Shown here: positions 1 through 8,974 of the stretch, one piece after another
How positions within the stretch are numbered: the stretch's first letter is position 1
Layout of the letters: the number at the start of each line of letters is the position of its first letter
NCBI RefSeq assembly: GCF_023823125.1
Contig: NZ_CP090949.1
Span: 1,636,001 to 1,700,000, forward strand
Direction of reading: 5' to 3'
Length of the DNA stretch: 64,000 nt
DNA from: Erythrobacter aurantius
Lineage (GTDB): Bacteria > Pseudomonadota > Alphaproteobacteria > Sphingomonadales > Sphingomonadaceae
The notes under the pieces: generated by a model
Told to the model about the DNA's origin: nothing
What the model saw: only the letters and a program-made list of their open reading frames with translations
Databases searched by the model: none
Position numbers and translations under genes: made by a program

Positions 1-1509
1 ACCTACATTCGACGTGATCTCCCATTCCTCCACATCGCCCAGGGTCAACGTCCTGTCGACACGCGCATGTTCGTAGGGAACGCCGTCGATGCTCAGGACC
101 GCTGAGCCATCATCATTGTCGACAATGCTGAAGGTGACGTGCTGCCGGCCGGTAATCTCATCATCAAGCACGGGTTTACGCCAAGCAAAGGAATAGAGCG
201 AAAAGTCATCCTTCAGATCAGCGACAACCTTGCTGCGGACCTCAGGATCATCAATCTTCAGTTCGGCAGCCTTGATCAGCGTCTCCGCAAGCAATTCCGT
301 GACATTCCCTGCCGGAGCAGTCTCTCCGGAAACCTCGAATATGGCGAGAATGCGTTCCTGATTAGGTATTCTGCCCCAGACGGCGTTGTTGATGACGCAA
401 TAGGAGCCTGGCTCTTCAAAATAGGCCAAGGCATCGAACCGCGAGCCGGCGGTCAGCCTTGAGCTTTCGACCTTCCTCATCGAATAACGCGTCAATCCGT
501 CGTCGGCAAAATGGAACTGTTCAATCGGATCACCCGTGCAATATTCGGCAATCCACTTGTTCTGGTCGCGCCCGGCGACATCTCTAAGATCCGGGGCGCC
601 TTCGGCCAGCTTGCGGATGCTCATGTCAACCGAGCGGCGAAGCCCTGCATGGATCATCCGAAGGCGATGAAACCGGCCCGTATCGATGCCCGTAATCGTG
701 GGTTGGACCTTGCCATTGACCCCGGTCAGCCGACCCGATGTCATCTCAGGAAACGGATTGAAAAGCCTGAAGCTTTCTACTGTGCCGACTTCACCGTCTT
801 CGCATTCCCAAGGTGGAAGATCCCAAGGGGCAATATCAGGGTTTGGACGCCTTCTGGCTTCGCCCTCCTCAAAGCAGCCGTACTGAATTTGGGAGAACAC
901 CATGATCTGTTCGCCAAAGGCGTTCCCTTCGCCGTCGTTGAACAGAATATCGATGTCGCCCGGTGAAGTTGGCGTCGGAACCCGGTCGCCATCTATGATG
1001 AGCGCGCCAGCCATGCCGGACCCAAGCTGAATGCTCGTCGCGCCGTGCATGTGCGGGTGGTACCAGAACGTCCCCGAAGGATGGTCAGGCGGAATGACGA
1101 ATTCATATTCGAACCGCTCGCCCGGATCGATTGACAGCATCACATTATCGCTGTTCCCGCTGGGCGAAATCCAAAGTCCGTGCGTATGGATGTTGGTGGA
1201 ATTATAGCATCGGTTCTGGGCAATCTGCTCCGCCGAGCAGGGGTCAAGATTGTTGTCGACCGTCAAGCTGAGAACCTGCCCCGGGTTCACCCGCATCACC
1301 GGCGCGACCAGCCCGTCTCCACCTTCTCCCTGAAATGCGCGCAGCTCGACGGCATCCATTTTCTGGGTCCACGGATTGTAGACCTCATCGCTGATCCGCT
1401 CGACCGACAATTCATAATGTGGTGAATTTGATTGTGCCTCAGCACCTGCCGACAACGCTAACGCCGCCACAACAGAACACGCGGCAAAAGCCGCCAACTT
1501 GTTTTTCAT
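1..1509 (-). CDS. Multicopper oxidase, N-terminal part (cut by left window edge)
   Basis: The frame is open from an ATG at 1509 to the window edge (503 codons), so the C-terminus is missing. Residues 1-26 form a signal peptide ending in an Ala-x-Ala site, indicating export. Two copper-ligand motifs of the multicopper oxidase family are visible: HTHG at about residues 108-111 and HPHMHG at about 151-156, embedded in the typical FWYHPH context. The later C-terminal HxxHxH and HCH copper motifs must lie outside the window. By family it oxidises a substrate, using O2 as acceptor, in the periplasm. Laccase-like, copper-tolerance or metal-oxidising roles cannot be separated here. It is the last gene on its strand before a 610-base spacer. 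Confidence 0.85.
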   Translation of the reverse strand, partial: MKNKLAAFAACSVVAALALSAGAEAQSNSPHYELSVERISDEVYNPWTQKMDAVELRAFQGEGGDGLVAPVMRVNPGQVLSLTVDNNLDPCSAEQIAQNRCYNSTNIHTHGLWISPSGNSDNVMLSIDPGERFEYEFVIPPDHPSGTFWYHPHMHGATSIQLGSGMAGALIIDGDRVPTPTSPGDIDILFNDGEGNAFGEQIMVFSQIQYGCFEEGEARRRPNPDIAPWDLPPWECEDGEVGTVESFRLFNPFPEMTSGRLTGVNGKVQPTITGIDTGRFHRLRMIHAGLRRSVDMSIRKLAEGAPDLRDVAGRDQNKWIAEYCTGDPIEQFHFADDGLTRYSMRKVESSRLTAGSRFDALAYFEEPGSYCVINNAVWGRIPNQERILAIFEVSGETAPAGNVTELLAETLIKAAELKIDDPEVRSKVVADLKDDFSLYSFAWRKPVLDDEITGRQHVTFSIVDNDDGSAVLSIDGVPYEHARVDRTLTLGDVEEWEITSNVG

Positions 1510-1805
1510 TTGGATCGCCCCCCAGCAATTCCATGCGACCCGTTTGACAGGTTAGCGACTGGGACCGGCTTTGTCTCGCAATAGCGGGCTTGAGCAGGGT
1601 GTGTTTCAACCCTTTGCCGACACCGCCATGAATTCAATGAGAGAATTTTTGCCGACAGATTGGTGGTTTTGGTGGGCGCATGGCGATCGCGCCTGCAAGG
1701 TGCCGAAATTCTGGCCGCCTGCCGCAGATTTTCCTACATCGCGCCGCCCCGGTATTACCCGCGCCCGCTCTTTGCCATTGTCAGTCCCGCACACCCTTCG
1801 AACAG

Positions 1806-1945
1806 GGTGACACTTGCCCCCGTGCAAAGGTGACACTTTGGCGCGTGAAAGAGTGACGCTTTTCCCCGTTCGGGTGACACTCTGCGCGGAAAAGGTGACA
1901 CTCTTGCGCCAAGGGTGACACTTTGCCCGCCAATGGTGACAGAAC
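1806..1945. repeat. Seven-copy GGTGACACT imperfect direct repeat, 20-23 bp period
   Basis: The core GTGACACT or a one-to-two-base variant begins at about 1807, 1830, 1853, 1874, 1895, 1915 and 1936, giving spacings of 23, 23, 21, 21, 20 and 21 bases. Copy 3 has GTGACGCT and copy 7 has GTGACAGA. The sequence between cores is GC-rich and only loosely conserved. The period is close to two helical turns, so a protein bound to successive cores would sit on one face of the DNA. Function is unknown. Confidence 0.75.
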
Positions 1946-2074
1946 TTGGGTTTTATCCCTTGGACCGTGTTCCACCTGTTCCACCCTGTTGGGAATCGCT
2001 GGAACGGCCCGCAGGGCCGCAAGGGCGACCGCCCGCGCGCAGCGGGCGCAGCTCTGCTGCGCGTCTAGCGAGGA

Positions 2075-2096
2075 CGCACCCGCGGATGCGGGTGCG
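2075..2096 (-). terminator. Perfect 9-bp hairpin downstream of tesB
   Basis: CGCACCCGC (2075-2083) and GCGGGTGCG (2088-2096) pair perfectly around a four-base loop, 24 bases after the tesB stop. No T-run follows on the minus strand, so this is at best a weak or factor-assisted terminator. Confidence 0.35.
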
Positions 2097-2119
2097 CCAA
2101 ACAGGAGTCCTTGTCTGCG

Positions 2120-3043
2120 CTACCGCTTCGCTGCTTGAGCGCGGCGTCTCATCATCCCCTCTTGCGCGACGCTCGCCACCAGTTCGCCCGCACGATTGAA
2201 GATGCGGCCCCGGTTGAAGCCGCGTCCACCGCCGCTCCACGGCGCGTCGGTGGCGTAGAGCAGCCACTCGTCGGCGCGCGCTTCGCGGTGGAACCAGATC
2301 GCATGGTCAAGGCTCGCGCCCACCAGTTCGCCCCGCATCCAGCTCAGGCCATGCGGCAGCGCGCTCGTCCCCAGCAGCGTGAAGTCGCTGGCATAGGTGA
2401 TGACGGCGCGGTGCAGGTTCGGATCGTCGGGCAGCGGCGCGGCGGTGCGAAACCATGTGTGCGCTCGCGGCTCGCGCGGTTCGCTGTTCATCCAGTGCAG
2501 CCGGTCAATAGTGCGCATCTCGATCGGGCGAGGGCGCAGCATCAGCGCGCGCTGCGCCTCCGACAGCTTGTCCCCGATCTTGTCGGCCATGGCGCGGCGC
2601 ATCTCCATGTCGGACTTCAGCTCCTCGGGCGGCTGGACATCGGGCATGGGCGAATCGTCATGCTCAAGGCCATCCTCCGGGGTCTGGAAGCTGGCGGTGA
2701 GGTTGAGGATCGGGCTGGAGGTGCCGTCCTCGTTCTCCTGGGAGGCGACCACCCGGCGGTTTGCGAAGCTGCGCCCGTCGAAATCGCGCTCGATCCGGTA
2801 TTCGATGGGCGCTCCCTCGCGCCCGCCACGAAGGAAATAGGCGTGGAGCGAATGCGCGCTCTTGCCGTCGGCAACGCTAGCCTGCGCCGCCTGCAACGCT
2901 TGCGCGAGAACCTGTCCGCCGAACACGCGGCCCACGCCGCCCTTCTGTGGACGTCCGGCGTAAATGTCGGAAGCGCGCTTCTCGACCGTGAGGAGCTTCA
3001 CAAGCCCGTCGACGAGCCGCTGGTTATCGGGTGTGTCATCCAT
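2120..3043 (-). CDS. tesB: Acyl-CoA thioesterase II
   Basis: Hydrolyses acyl-CoA to free fatty acid and CoA. The 307 residues form the double-hotdog TesB fold. The catalytic set of the E. coli enzyme (Asp204, Thr228, Gln278) maps here to Asp220, Ser244 and Gln294 with identical spacing (24 and 74 residues), Ser replacing Thr. The SLDH..WFH and QEG C-terminal motifs are present. The start was set at ATG 3043 because the family begins there. The open frame continues to 3226, but that part overlaps the upstream cupin-like gene and resembles nothing. It lies 40 bases after that gene's stop and may be co-transcribed with it. Confidence 0.93.
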   Translation of the reverse strand: MDDTPDNQRLVDGLVKLLTVEKRASDIYAGRPQKGGVGRVFGGQVLAQALQAAQASVADGKSAHSLHAYFLRGGREGAPIEYRIERDFDGRSFANRRVVASQENEDGTSSPILNLTASFQTPEDGLEHDDSPMPDVQPPEELKSDMEMRRAMADKIGDKLSEAQRALMLRPRPIEMRTIDRLHWMNSEPREPRAHTWFRTAAPLPDDPNLHRAVITYASDFTLLGTSALPHGLSWMRGELVGASLDHAIWFHREARADEWLLYATDAPWSGGGRGFNRGRIFNRAGELVASVAQEGMMRRRAQAAKR

Positions 3044-3083
3044 GCATTGCGCAATGCGCAGCGGCGCGCGACCCGTCAACTGG

Positions 3084-3980
3084 CTATCGGGTGAGGCCCA
3101 GCTTGCGCAGAGCACGGAAGGCATAGGCCTTGGGTGCGTTGCCGTTCGGCCAGCGGCCCGGAGCGCGCGGCGAGAAGCCGCGCTGGCGCAGCAGGTGGTT
3201 GAGTCCGCGAGCGTCGCTTTCGGCATAGCTCCACTCGCTGCGCCATGTTATCGACAGCGAGACAGAGCTGGCCGGGCCGTTCTGCACGAAATGCGGCGCC
3301 ATCACCGGCACGAACACCGCATCGCCAGGGCCGAGCGCAAAGGCGCGGGCTTCGTCCATGAAGCTATCGTCCCACTTGAGCTCGCGCGGGCCGCCCGAAT
3401 GGTAGCTTTCGTGCACCTCGTCCGGGGCGAAACGGGCATCACCCGCCGGGAACTGGGTCATCACCTTGCTGCCCCTGATCTGGAGCAGGATGTTGTGCTC
3501 CGGATCGAAGTGATAGGGCGTGACCGCGTTCGGGCTGGAGATGAAGATGAAGCCCTGCGGGGTCAGCATCGCGCCGGTCTTGGCTTCGATCTCGTCGCGC
3601 AGCTCGCCCAGCAGCTCCATCAGCAGTGCCTCGTAGGCAGGGACCTGCTCGATGTTCTTGAGCGCGGCCCAGCTGTTCGCTTCACCCACCTGCCGGATCG
3701 TCTCCCCGATCGACATGCCGGTCGCGCCGGGCTTGTCGTCGATGCCGATCGGCAGGTCGCCGCGGTTGAACTCGATGCTTGCCTCGGGCAAGCTTTCGGC
3801 CAGTTGCGCCAGCGCCTCGAGGTCGAGCAGCGGGTGGCGGTCCAGCGCGTGGCGCAGCTTGTGCGGCACTTCGGGATAGCTCTGGGCGAACTCCATCCGC
3901 GCTGTTGCGTCGAAGATATCGGTGACAAGCGCGTGGTGGCGCTGGTCGGTGGTGGGCCAATGTTTGCTAGGAGCGTTCAT
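3084..3980 (-). CDS. Cupin-like (JmjC-related) domain protein
   Basis: A 298-residue protein with a cupin/JmjC-like barrel. His157-x-Asp159 in the stretch PYHFDPEHN, together with His230 in APHFVQNG, makes a plausible HxD...H iron triad of a 2-oxoglutarate-dependent oxygenase. The substrate is unknown. The start codon overlaps the stop of the upstream acetyltransferase gene (ATGA, 3977-3980), so the two are translationally coupled. The pairing suggests a shared pathway, but nothing in the sequence names it. The metal role is inferred from motif spacing only. Confidence 0.8.
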   Translation of the reverse strand: MNAPSKHWPTTDQRHHALVTDIFDATARMEFAQSYPEVPHKLRHALDRHPLLDLEALAQLAESLPEASIEFNRGDLPIGIDDKPGATGMSIGETIRQVGEANSWAALKNIEQVPAYEALLMELLGELRDEIEAKTGAMLTPQGFIFISSPNAVTPYHFDPEHNILLQIRGSKVMTQFPAGDARFAPDEVHESYHSGGPRELKWDDSFMDEARAFALGPGDAVFVPVMAPHFVQNGPASSVSLSITWRSEWSYAESDARGLNHLLRQRGFSPRAPGRWPNGNAPKAYAFRALRKLGLTR

Positions 3981-5146
3981 GCTTGGGTTCGTCCTCTGGT
4001 CTCGTATGCCATGAGTGTTCGGAAAGCGGCCCGGCGCAGTGGCCCGCCAATTGCGATGTTGCGGCTGACGAGCCGCCGTTTCTCGCGCCAGATGCGCTCG
4101 ATCATGGAATGCCCCTCGACCGCGCAGCTATCCGCCCACTCGATGCCGGGGCGGGTGAGCAGGTCGAGGTTCTCAAGCTGCAACAGCAGGCCGGGGGAAA
4201 AGCGGGCATAGGCTTCGTTGAACGTCGTCTTGAAGCTGTATGCTCCGGGTGGCGCCAAGAAGGTGGCGAGCATGGCAATTGCCTTGCCATTGAGCTTTAG
4301 CGAGAGCCGCTCCAACCGGCCTGCACGTGCAGCTTCCACAAGGGTTTCGGTGAAGAAGCGCTGCGTTGCAGGCGCGTTGGCCAATGCCGAGCCTGCCTCG
4401 CCCTTCCATCCGGCGGCCTCGATGCGGAGGAAATCGGCGATCCATTGCTCGATCCCGTCGAGGCCGTTCTCGCGCTCGAATGACAGCGATCCCTCGTCTT
4501 CAAGTCGCTTGCGCTGGCGGCGCAGCTCCTTGCGCTTCTTGGCGCTCATGGAGGCGTTCAGATAGGTTTCGGCCTCGCAATCGCCAGCGAGCATGGCCCG
4601 TTCGAGCGTTTCGACCGTGAAAGCCGGACGACGGGTGTCGCACAGCACATGGTCCAGCGCGGCATGCACCGGCCCCTCCGCCGGCAAATGCGGCAGGTGC
4701 AGAAATGCCGCCTTGCGCGAGTGCCGGTCGAAATGGTCGAGAAGGGCACCCCAGAATGCCCGTTCAAACCCGCGAGCGACCAGCGGGGCGCCGCAAAAGG
4801 CGTTGGCATGCAGCCACACGCTGGCATGCGGGAGGGGGTATCCGTAGTAGTTCCAGACCCGCGAGACAGGGAGCAAGCCGAGCAGTTCGCCATCAATCCG
4901 AAGTGTCTTGATGTTCACTTGCGAGCCCGGACCCAGATGCTTGAGCGAGGGCAGCAGAAACCAGCGTTCGAAGAACGGGTTGGGTTCGCTCGCTCGCGCC
5001 GCAAGGGCATCCCATTCGCGCGCGAACTGCGGGTCTGCGGCGTCCGCAGCGGATACAATGCGCACTTCCACACCGGCCGCCAAACCTGCTCGAACAGCGG
5101 CATCCCGTTGCATGATTGTGAGATCTGGCGAGCTCGCCATATCCAT
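3977..5146 (-). CDS. FemAB/BioF2-like GNAT acyltransferase
   Basis: A 389-residue protein of the tandem-GNAT group (Acetyltransf_6, CelD/FemAB-like). The C-terminal half has the characteristic stretch from AYSFKTTFNEAYARFSPG to the final WADSC region, preceded by a basic segment (KKRKELRRQRKRLEDEG) near residues 203-219. Proteins of this group transfer acyl or aminoacyl groups in envelope or capsule polysaccharide metabolism, but the substrate cannot be told here. It is the first gene of a three-gene unit (this gene, the cupin-like gene and tesB). The start is ATG 5146; a second in-frame ATG lies two codons later. Confidence 0.75.
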   Translation of the reverse strand: MDMASSPDLTIMQRDAAVRAGLAAGVEVRIVSAADAADPQFAREWDALAARASEPNPFFERWFLLPSLKHLGPGSQVNIKTLRIDGELLGLLPVSRVWNYYGYPLPHASVWLHANAFCGAPLVARGFERAFWGALLDHFDRHSRKAAFLHLPHLPAEGPVHAALDHVLCDTRRPAFTVETLERAMLAGDCEAETYLNASMSAKKRKELRRQRKRLEDEGSLSFERENGLDGIEQWIADFLRIEAAGWKGEAGSALANAPATQRFFTETLVEAARAGRLERLSLKLNGKAIAMLATFLAPPGAYSFKTTFNEAYARFSPGLLLQLENLDLLTRPGIEWADSCAVEGHSMIERIWREKRRLVSRNIAIGGPLRRAAFRTLMAYETRGRTQA

Positions 5147-5261
5147 CGTCTTGTCCCGTCAGGCCGCCGGGCTGGCGACCACTGGAGCGCATATCGCATA
5201 TCACTGTTAATAAAGCGCTTGCATCGCCGTAGCTGTCCGATCGCGGCACAAGGCATGAGGC

Positions 5262-5299
5262 AAAAGAAAACCCCGCCCGGAATGAACCGGACGGGGTTT
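5262..5299 (-). terminator. Rho-independent terminator of hppA
   Basis: On the minus strand AAACCCCGTCCGG and CCGGGCGGGGTTT form a GC-rich stem with a TTCATT loop, followed by TTTTCTTTTG. It begins about 27 bases after the hppA stop codon. Confidence 0.9.
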
Positions 5300-5325
5300 C
5301 CGTTAGCCGTATGAGGCTATCGTGC

Positions 5326-7455
5326 TTAGTGCACGCCAGCTTGTGCCGCCAGCGCTGCGAGCAGCAGCAGGGCGACGATGTTGGTGATCTTGATCATCGG
5401 GTTCACGGCCGGGCCGGCGGTGTCCTTGTACGGGTCACCAACGGTATCGCCGGTCACGGCAGCCTTGTGGGCTTCGGAGCCCTTGCCGCCGTGGTTGCCG
5501 TCTTCGATGTACTTCTTCGCATTGTCCCATGCGCCGCCACCGGCGGTCATGGAAAGGGCGACGAACAGACCGCCTACGATGACACCCAGCAGCAGCGCAC
5601 CAAGCGCGGCAAAGGCGTTTTCCTGACCGGCAAGGCCATAGATCACGAAGTAAGTCACGATCGGAGCAAGAACCGGCAGCAGCGACGGGATGATCATTTC
5701 CTTGATCGCAGCCTTGGTCACCAGGTCCACCGTGCGGGCGTAGTTCGGACGGCTGGTGCCGGCCATGATGCCCGGATCCTTGGCGAACTGATCGCGCACG
5801 TCGACAACCACGTCACCCGCAGCACGACCAACCGCGGTCATGCCCATCGCGCCGAACAGATACGGCAGCAATGCGCCGAGCAGCAGCCCGACGATCACAT
5901 ACGGATTTTCGAGACCGAAATCGACGTTGGCATCCGGGAAAAACGCCCGAAGGTCAGCGGTGTAGGCAGCGAACAGCACGAGCGCTGCGAGACCGGCCGA
6001 ACCGATGGCATAGCCCTTGGTCACAGCCTTGGTGGTGTTGCCAACTGCGTCGAGCAGGTCGGTCTTTTCACGGACGCTTTCGTCGAGGCCGGCCATTTCG
6101 GCGATGCCGCCGGCGTTGTCGGTCACCGGACCATAGGCGTCGAGCGCGACAACCATGCCAGCCAGAGCCAGCATCGCGGTTGCGCCGTATGCCAGACCGA
6201 TCAGCCCTGCGAGTTGGTACGCACCGATGATCGCCGCAATGATGACGATGGTCGGCAGTGCGGTCGATTCAAGGCTGATGGCAAGACCCTGGATAACGTT
6301 GGTGCCGTGGCCCGTTTCCGATGCCTTGGCGATCGAGCGGACCGGACGATAGGCCGTGCCGGTGTAATACTCGGTGATCCAGATGATGATGCCCGTCAGC
6401 GCAAGGCCGATCAGCGAGCAATAGAACAGGTCACGTCCGTGGAATTCAACGCCACCCGGGCCGGTTCCCAGAACCGTGCTCATGTCTGCGCCAACGGTGC
6501 CAAGCGCGAACTGCGTGGCAAACCAGATCAGCGGAATGGCCAGAACGGCGGTGGCGATGAAGCCCTTGTACATCGCGCCCATGACATTGGTGCCATTGCC
6601 GAGACGGACAAAATAGGTGCCGATGATCGAGGTCACGATGCATGCGCCCCCAATCAGAAGCGGCAGTGCCATGAGCGGCAGGAGCATTTCGCCAAGCTGT
6701 TCAGCGAACAGAAGCGCGGTGAGAACCATGGTCGCACCGACGGTGACGACATAGGTTTCGAACAGGTCAGCGGCCATGCCGGCGCAGTCGCCGACGTTGT
6801 CGCCCACGTTGTCGGCGATGGTTGCCGGGTTGCGCGGATCGTCTTCCGGAATGCTGGCTTCGACCTTGCCGACGAGGTCGGCGCCGACGTCTGCGGCCTT
6901 GGTGAAGATACCGCCACCCAGACGGGCGAAGATCGAGATCAGCGACGCACCAAAGGCAAGACCGATGAGACCGTCGATCACGGTGCGGCTGTCTGCCTCA
7001 AGCATCATCGGCCCGACGAGGACGTAGAAGAACACGGCGATGGCGAGCAGCGCAAGACCTGCGACAAGCATGCCGGTGATGGCGCCTGCGCGGAATGCGA
7101 TGGTGAGGCCCTGTTGCAGCCCTTGCTCGGCAGCGGCGGCGGTGCGCACGTTCGAGCGGACCGAGATGTTCATCCCGATGTAGCCCGCGACGCCCGAAAG
7201 CACGGCGCCGACGATGAAGCCGACGGCCGGGACAACGCCCAGCGCAACGCCGACAACGATCGCCGCGACCACGCCGACCATGCCGATCGTGGTGTACTGG
7301 CGGTTCAGGTAGGCTTGCGCGCCTTCCTGGATCGCCCCGGCGATTTCCTGCATTTTTTCATTGCCGGCGCTGGAGCTCAGCACCTGGCGGCTTGTCACAA
7401 TGCCATAGACGATGGCGAGCAAGCCCACCCCGATTGATATGAGTATAAGGTCCAC
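5326..7455 (-). CDS. hppA: K+-independent proton-translocating pyrophosphatase
   Basis: Membrane pump that couples pyrophosphate hydrolysis to proton export across the inner membrane. The 709-residue protein has the signature segments [17 protein letters not shown] (about 181-197) and [19 protein letters not shown] (about 215-233), plus about 15 hydrophobic spans. Lys476 in GNTTKA marks the K+-independent class; K+-dependent enzymes have Ala there. The chosen start is GTG 7455, directly before the first membrane span and preceded by AAGAGGGG at a good spacing; the frame stays open to 7512 without a better site. It is monocistronic: a strong terminator follows, and a 156-base spacer separates it from thiL. 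Confidence 0.95.
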   Translation of the reverse strand: MDLILISIGVGLLAIVYGIVTSRQVLSSSAGNEKMQEIAGAIQEGAQAYLNRQYTTIGMVGVVAAIVVGVALGVVPAVGFIVGAVLSGVAGYIGMNISVRSNVRTAAAAEQGLQQGLTIAFRAGAITGMLVAGLALLAIAVFFYVLVGPMMLEADSRTVIDGLIGLAFGASLISIFARLGGGIFTKAADVGADLVGKVEASIPEDDPRNPATIADNVGDNVGDCAGMAADLFETYVVTVGATMVLTALLFAEQLGEMLLPLMALPLLIGGACIVTSIIGTYFVRLGNGTNVMGAMYKGFIATAVLAIPLIWFATQFALGTVGADMSTVLGTGPGGVEFHGRDLFYCSLIGLALTGIIIWITEYYTGTAYRPVRSIAKASETGHGTNVIQGLAISLESTALPTIVIIAAIIGAYQLAGLIGLAYGATAMLALAGMVVALDAYGPVTDNAGGIAEMAGLDESVREKTDLLDAVGNTTKAVTKGYAIGSAGLAALVLFAAYTADLRAFFPDANVDFGLENPYVIVGLLLGALLPYLFGAMGMTAVGRAAGDVVVDVRDQFAKDPGIMAGTSRPNYARTVDLVTKAAIKEMIIPSLLPVLAPIVTYFVIYGLAGQENAFAALGALLLGVIVGGLFVALSMTAGGGAWDNAKKYIEDGNHGGKGSEAHKAAVTGDTVGDPYKDTAGPAVNPMIKITNIVALLLLAALAAQAGVH

Positions 7456-7611
7456 GAATAATCCCCTCTTGTGCGTGGAAATGCGCCTTTCGATGTATCC
7501 CGTTCGGCGCAAGGCGCCCTGTCATAGGGAATGGAGAGCGGGAGACAAGCGGGAAAACGGCGGAAACGCGCCCGTGTCACCAGTTTTGAGAGGCTAGGCC
7601 TCCGTCATGCT

Positions 7612-8469
7612 TCAACCGTGTAGGTAACCCAGCCCGTCGCGCCCAAGAATCGGCTCACCGCTCAACATCAAAGGAGCAGCCCCCCGTTCGACGACAGTGC
7701 CGATCCGGGAGGCGGCCACCGGGCATGGCACGTCGGTGGGCAGGGTGAACAGCAATTCGTAATCGTCACCCCAGCGCATGCACTCATCGGCTCGGGCAGG
7801 GTCTGCCACCGGGACGTCTTCTTGCCGGATCGAAAAGGTGACGCCACTGGCCTCCGCCATTCTGAAGGCATCGAGCAGCAGCCCGTCGGAAACGTCCATC
7901 ATCGCGCTTACATGCGGCGCAAGCGCACGGCCTTCGGCCAGCAGCGGACGAGGGCGGTTGAATGCCTGTAGATGATCCCGCTCGCCTTCAAATCCCAACA
8001 TCGCCCGACCAACGCAGCCTGTGACATAGACGGTGTCACCCGGCGCCGCGCCGATGCGGGAGGGCACGGGATTGCAAGTGGCACGCCCGATTGCGGTGAC
8101 ACTGAAAGTGCTGGCCCCTGTCCCCGCGACGGTATCCCCCCCCATCAGCTTTACGTCATAGGCCTCCATGACTTCGCGCAGCCCCTTGATGAACTGCATG
8201 TCGTTTCCGCCAAGCGAATGCCCCAGGAGAATGCCGATGGGTTCGGCACCCTTCGCCGCGAGATCGGACAGGTTGAGAGCGACCAGTTTCCAGGCAACGT
8301 CTGCAAGGCTGGCTTCGGGGCGGAAATGGACGTCTTCGGCCATGACGTCGTGGTTGAAGATCAGCGTTTCGCCGCCGATTTCGATCAGCGCGCAGTCATC
8401 CTTCAGACCGCGCGCACCCGGGTGCAGCGGCAACGTCTTCAGAGCCGAAAGAAATTCGGTTTCGGTCAT
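7612..8469 (-). CDS. thiL: Thiamine-monophosphate kinase
   Basis: Phosphorylates thiamine monophosphate to the active cofactor thiamine diphosphate. The 285 residues match the ThiL/PurM ATP-binding fold: KDDCA near the N-terminus, the NHDVMAEDVHF metal/phosphate loop, LGHSLGGND, MGGDTVAG and MDVSDGL. The start is ATG 8469, preceded by GAGGGGGA. The open frame upstream to 8538 overlaps nusB and is not needed. It is the last gene of hisG-hisD-nusB-thiL; the nusB-thiL neighbourhood is common in proteobacteria. Confidence 0.93.
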   Translation of the reverse strand: MTETEFLSALKTLPLHPGARGLKDDCALIEIGGETLIFNHDVMAEDVHFRPEASLADVAWKLVALNLSDLAAKGAEPIGILLGHSLGGNDMQFIKGLREVMEAYDVKLMGGDTVAGTGASTFSVTAIGRATCNPVPSRIGAAPGDTVYVTGCVGRAMLGFEGERDHLQAFNRPRPLLAEGRALAPHVSAMMDVSDGLLLDAFRMAEASGVTFSIRQEDVPVADPARADECMRWGDDYELLFTLPTDVPCPVAASRIGTVVERGAAPLMLSGEPILGRDGLGYLHG

Positions 8470-8506
8470 GGCGCGATCCCCCTCGCCAAATCGTCTCTTG
8501 TCGACG

Positions 8507-8974
8507 CTAATTCCTGATCTCTTTTGCCGCCGCGTCAAGAATGCCGTTCACGAATTTCGCCTCGCGATCATCGAAGAACGCCTTGGCGACGTCGACATAT
8601 TCGGTGATGGCGGTTGCAGTGGGGACATCGGCCCGGGCGAGCAATTCATAGGTGCCCGCGCGCAGGATCTGCAGCATCGTCTTGTCAAGCCGCGCCAGCG
8701 TCCAACCCGCTGCAAGCTTTGCAATCAGGATTTCGTCAATCTCTTCGCACCGCGCATCCACCCCGCGCACGACATCATCGAAGAAATCGACTTCGGCATC
8801 GGCAAAGACTTCGCCTTCGAAGTCTTCATCGTCCACTTCGCGGCCAAGCCGGTGCTGGTGGAATTCATCAAGCAGGCGATTGAGCGCCGTGCCTTCCATC
8901 TGCAGTTGGTAAAGCGCCTGAACGGCAGCAAGGCGCGCGGTCGAACGGGCCTGCGATCGGGAATTCATATTCAT
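8507..8974 (-). CDS. nusB: Transcription antitermination factor NusB
   Basis: RNA-binding component of the rRNA antitermination complex, acting with NusE (S10) at boxA. The 155-residue length and the start ARLAAVQALYQLQMEG are typical of the all-helical NusB family, as is the C-terminal ATAITEYVDVAKAFFDDREAKFVNGILD region. Its ATG overlaps the hisD stop (ATGA), so it is coupled to histidine biosynthesis genes. Two in-frame ATG codons (8974 and 8968) are possible starts. Confidence 0.95.
   Translation of the reverse strand: MNMNSRSQARSTARLAAVQALYQLQMEGTALNRLLDEFHQHRLGREVDDEDFEGEVFADAEVDFFDDVVRGVDARCEEIDEILIAKLAAGWTLARLDKTMLQILRAGTYELLARADVPTATAITEYVDVAKAFFDDREAKFVNGILDAAAKEIRN

Larger units (their letters stand above)
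1510..2119. other. Non-coding spacer between multicopper oxidase and tesB
   Basis: No convincing gene is seen in these 610 bases. It should hold the promoter of the multicopper oxidase gene that starts at 1509 on the minus strand. It also contains the GGTGACACT repeat array (listed separately), a doubled TGTTCCACC word near 1968-1984, and several GC-rich hairpins at 2005-2019, 2046-2062 and 2075-2096. Open frames across it, such as 1606-2022 on the minus strand, read through the DNA repeat and give low-complexity Cys-His-Pro / Val-Ser-Pro peptides with no known domain. Confidence 0.7.

Noticed and set aside
1806..1945. CRISPR array
   Set aside because: The conserved core is only 8-9 bases, the spacers are about 13 bases, and no cas gene is present.
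1606..2022. 138-codon frame through the GTGACACT repeats as a repeat protein
   Set aside because: The DNA repeat spacing (20-23 bases) is not a multiple of three throughout, so it does not keep a protein repeat in phase; no ribosome site or domain.
2111..3094. 327-codon plus-strand frame across tesB
   Set aside because: Shadow of tesB on the other strand; no motifs.
5311..7437. 708-codon open frame antisense to hppA
   Set aside because: Long antisense frames arise from GC-rich codon bias; the translation is His/Asp/Arg-rich without domains, while the minus strand is a full pyrophosphatase.
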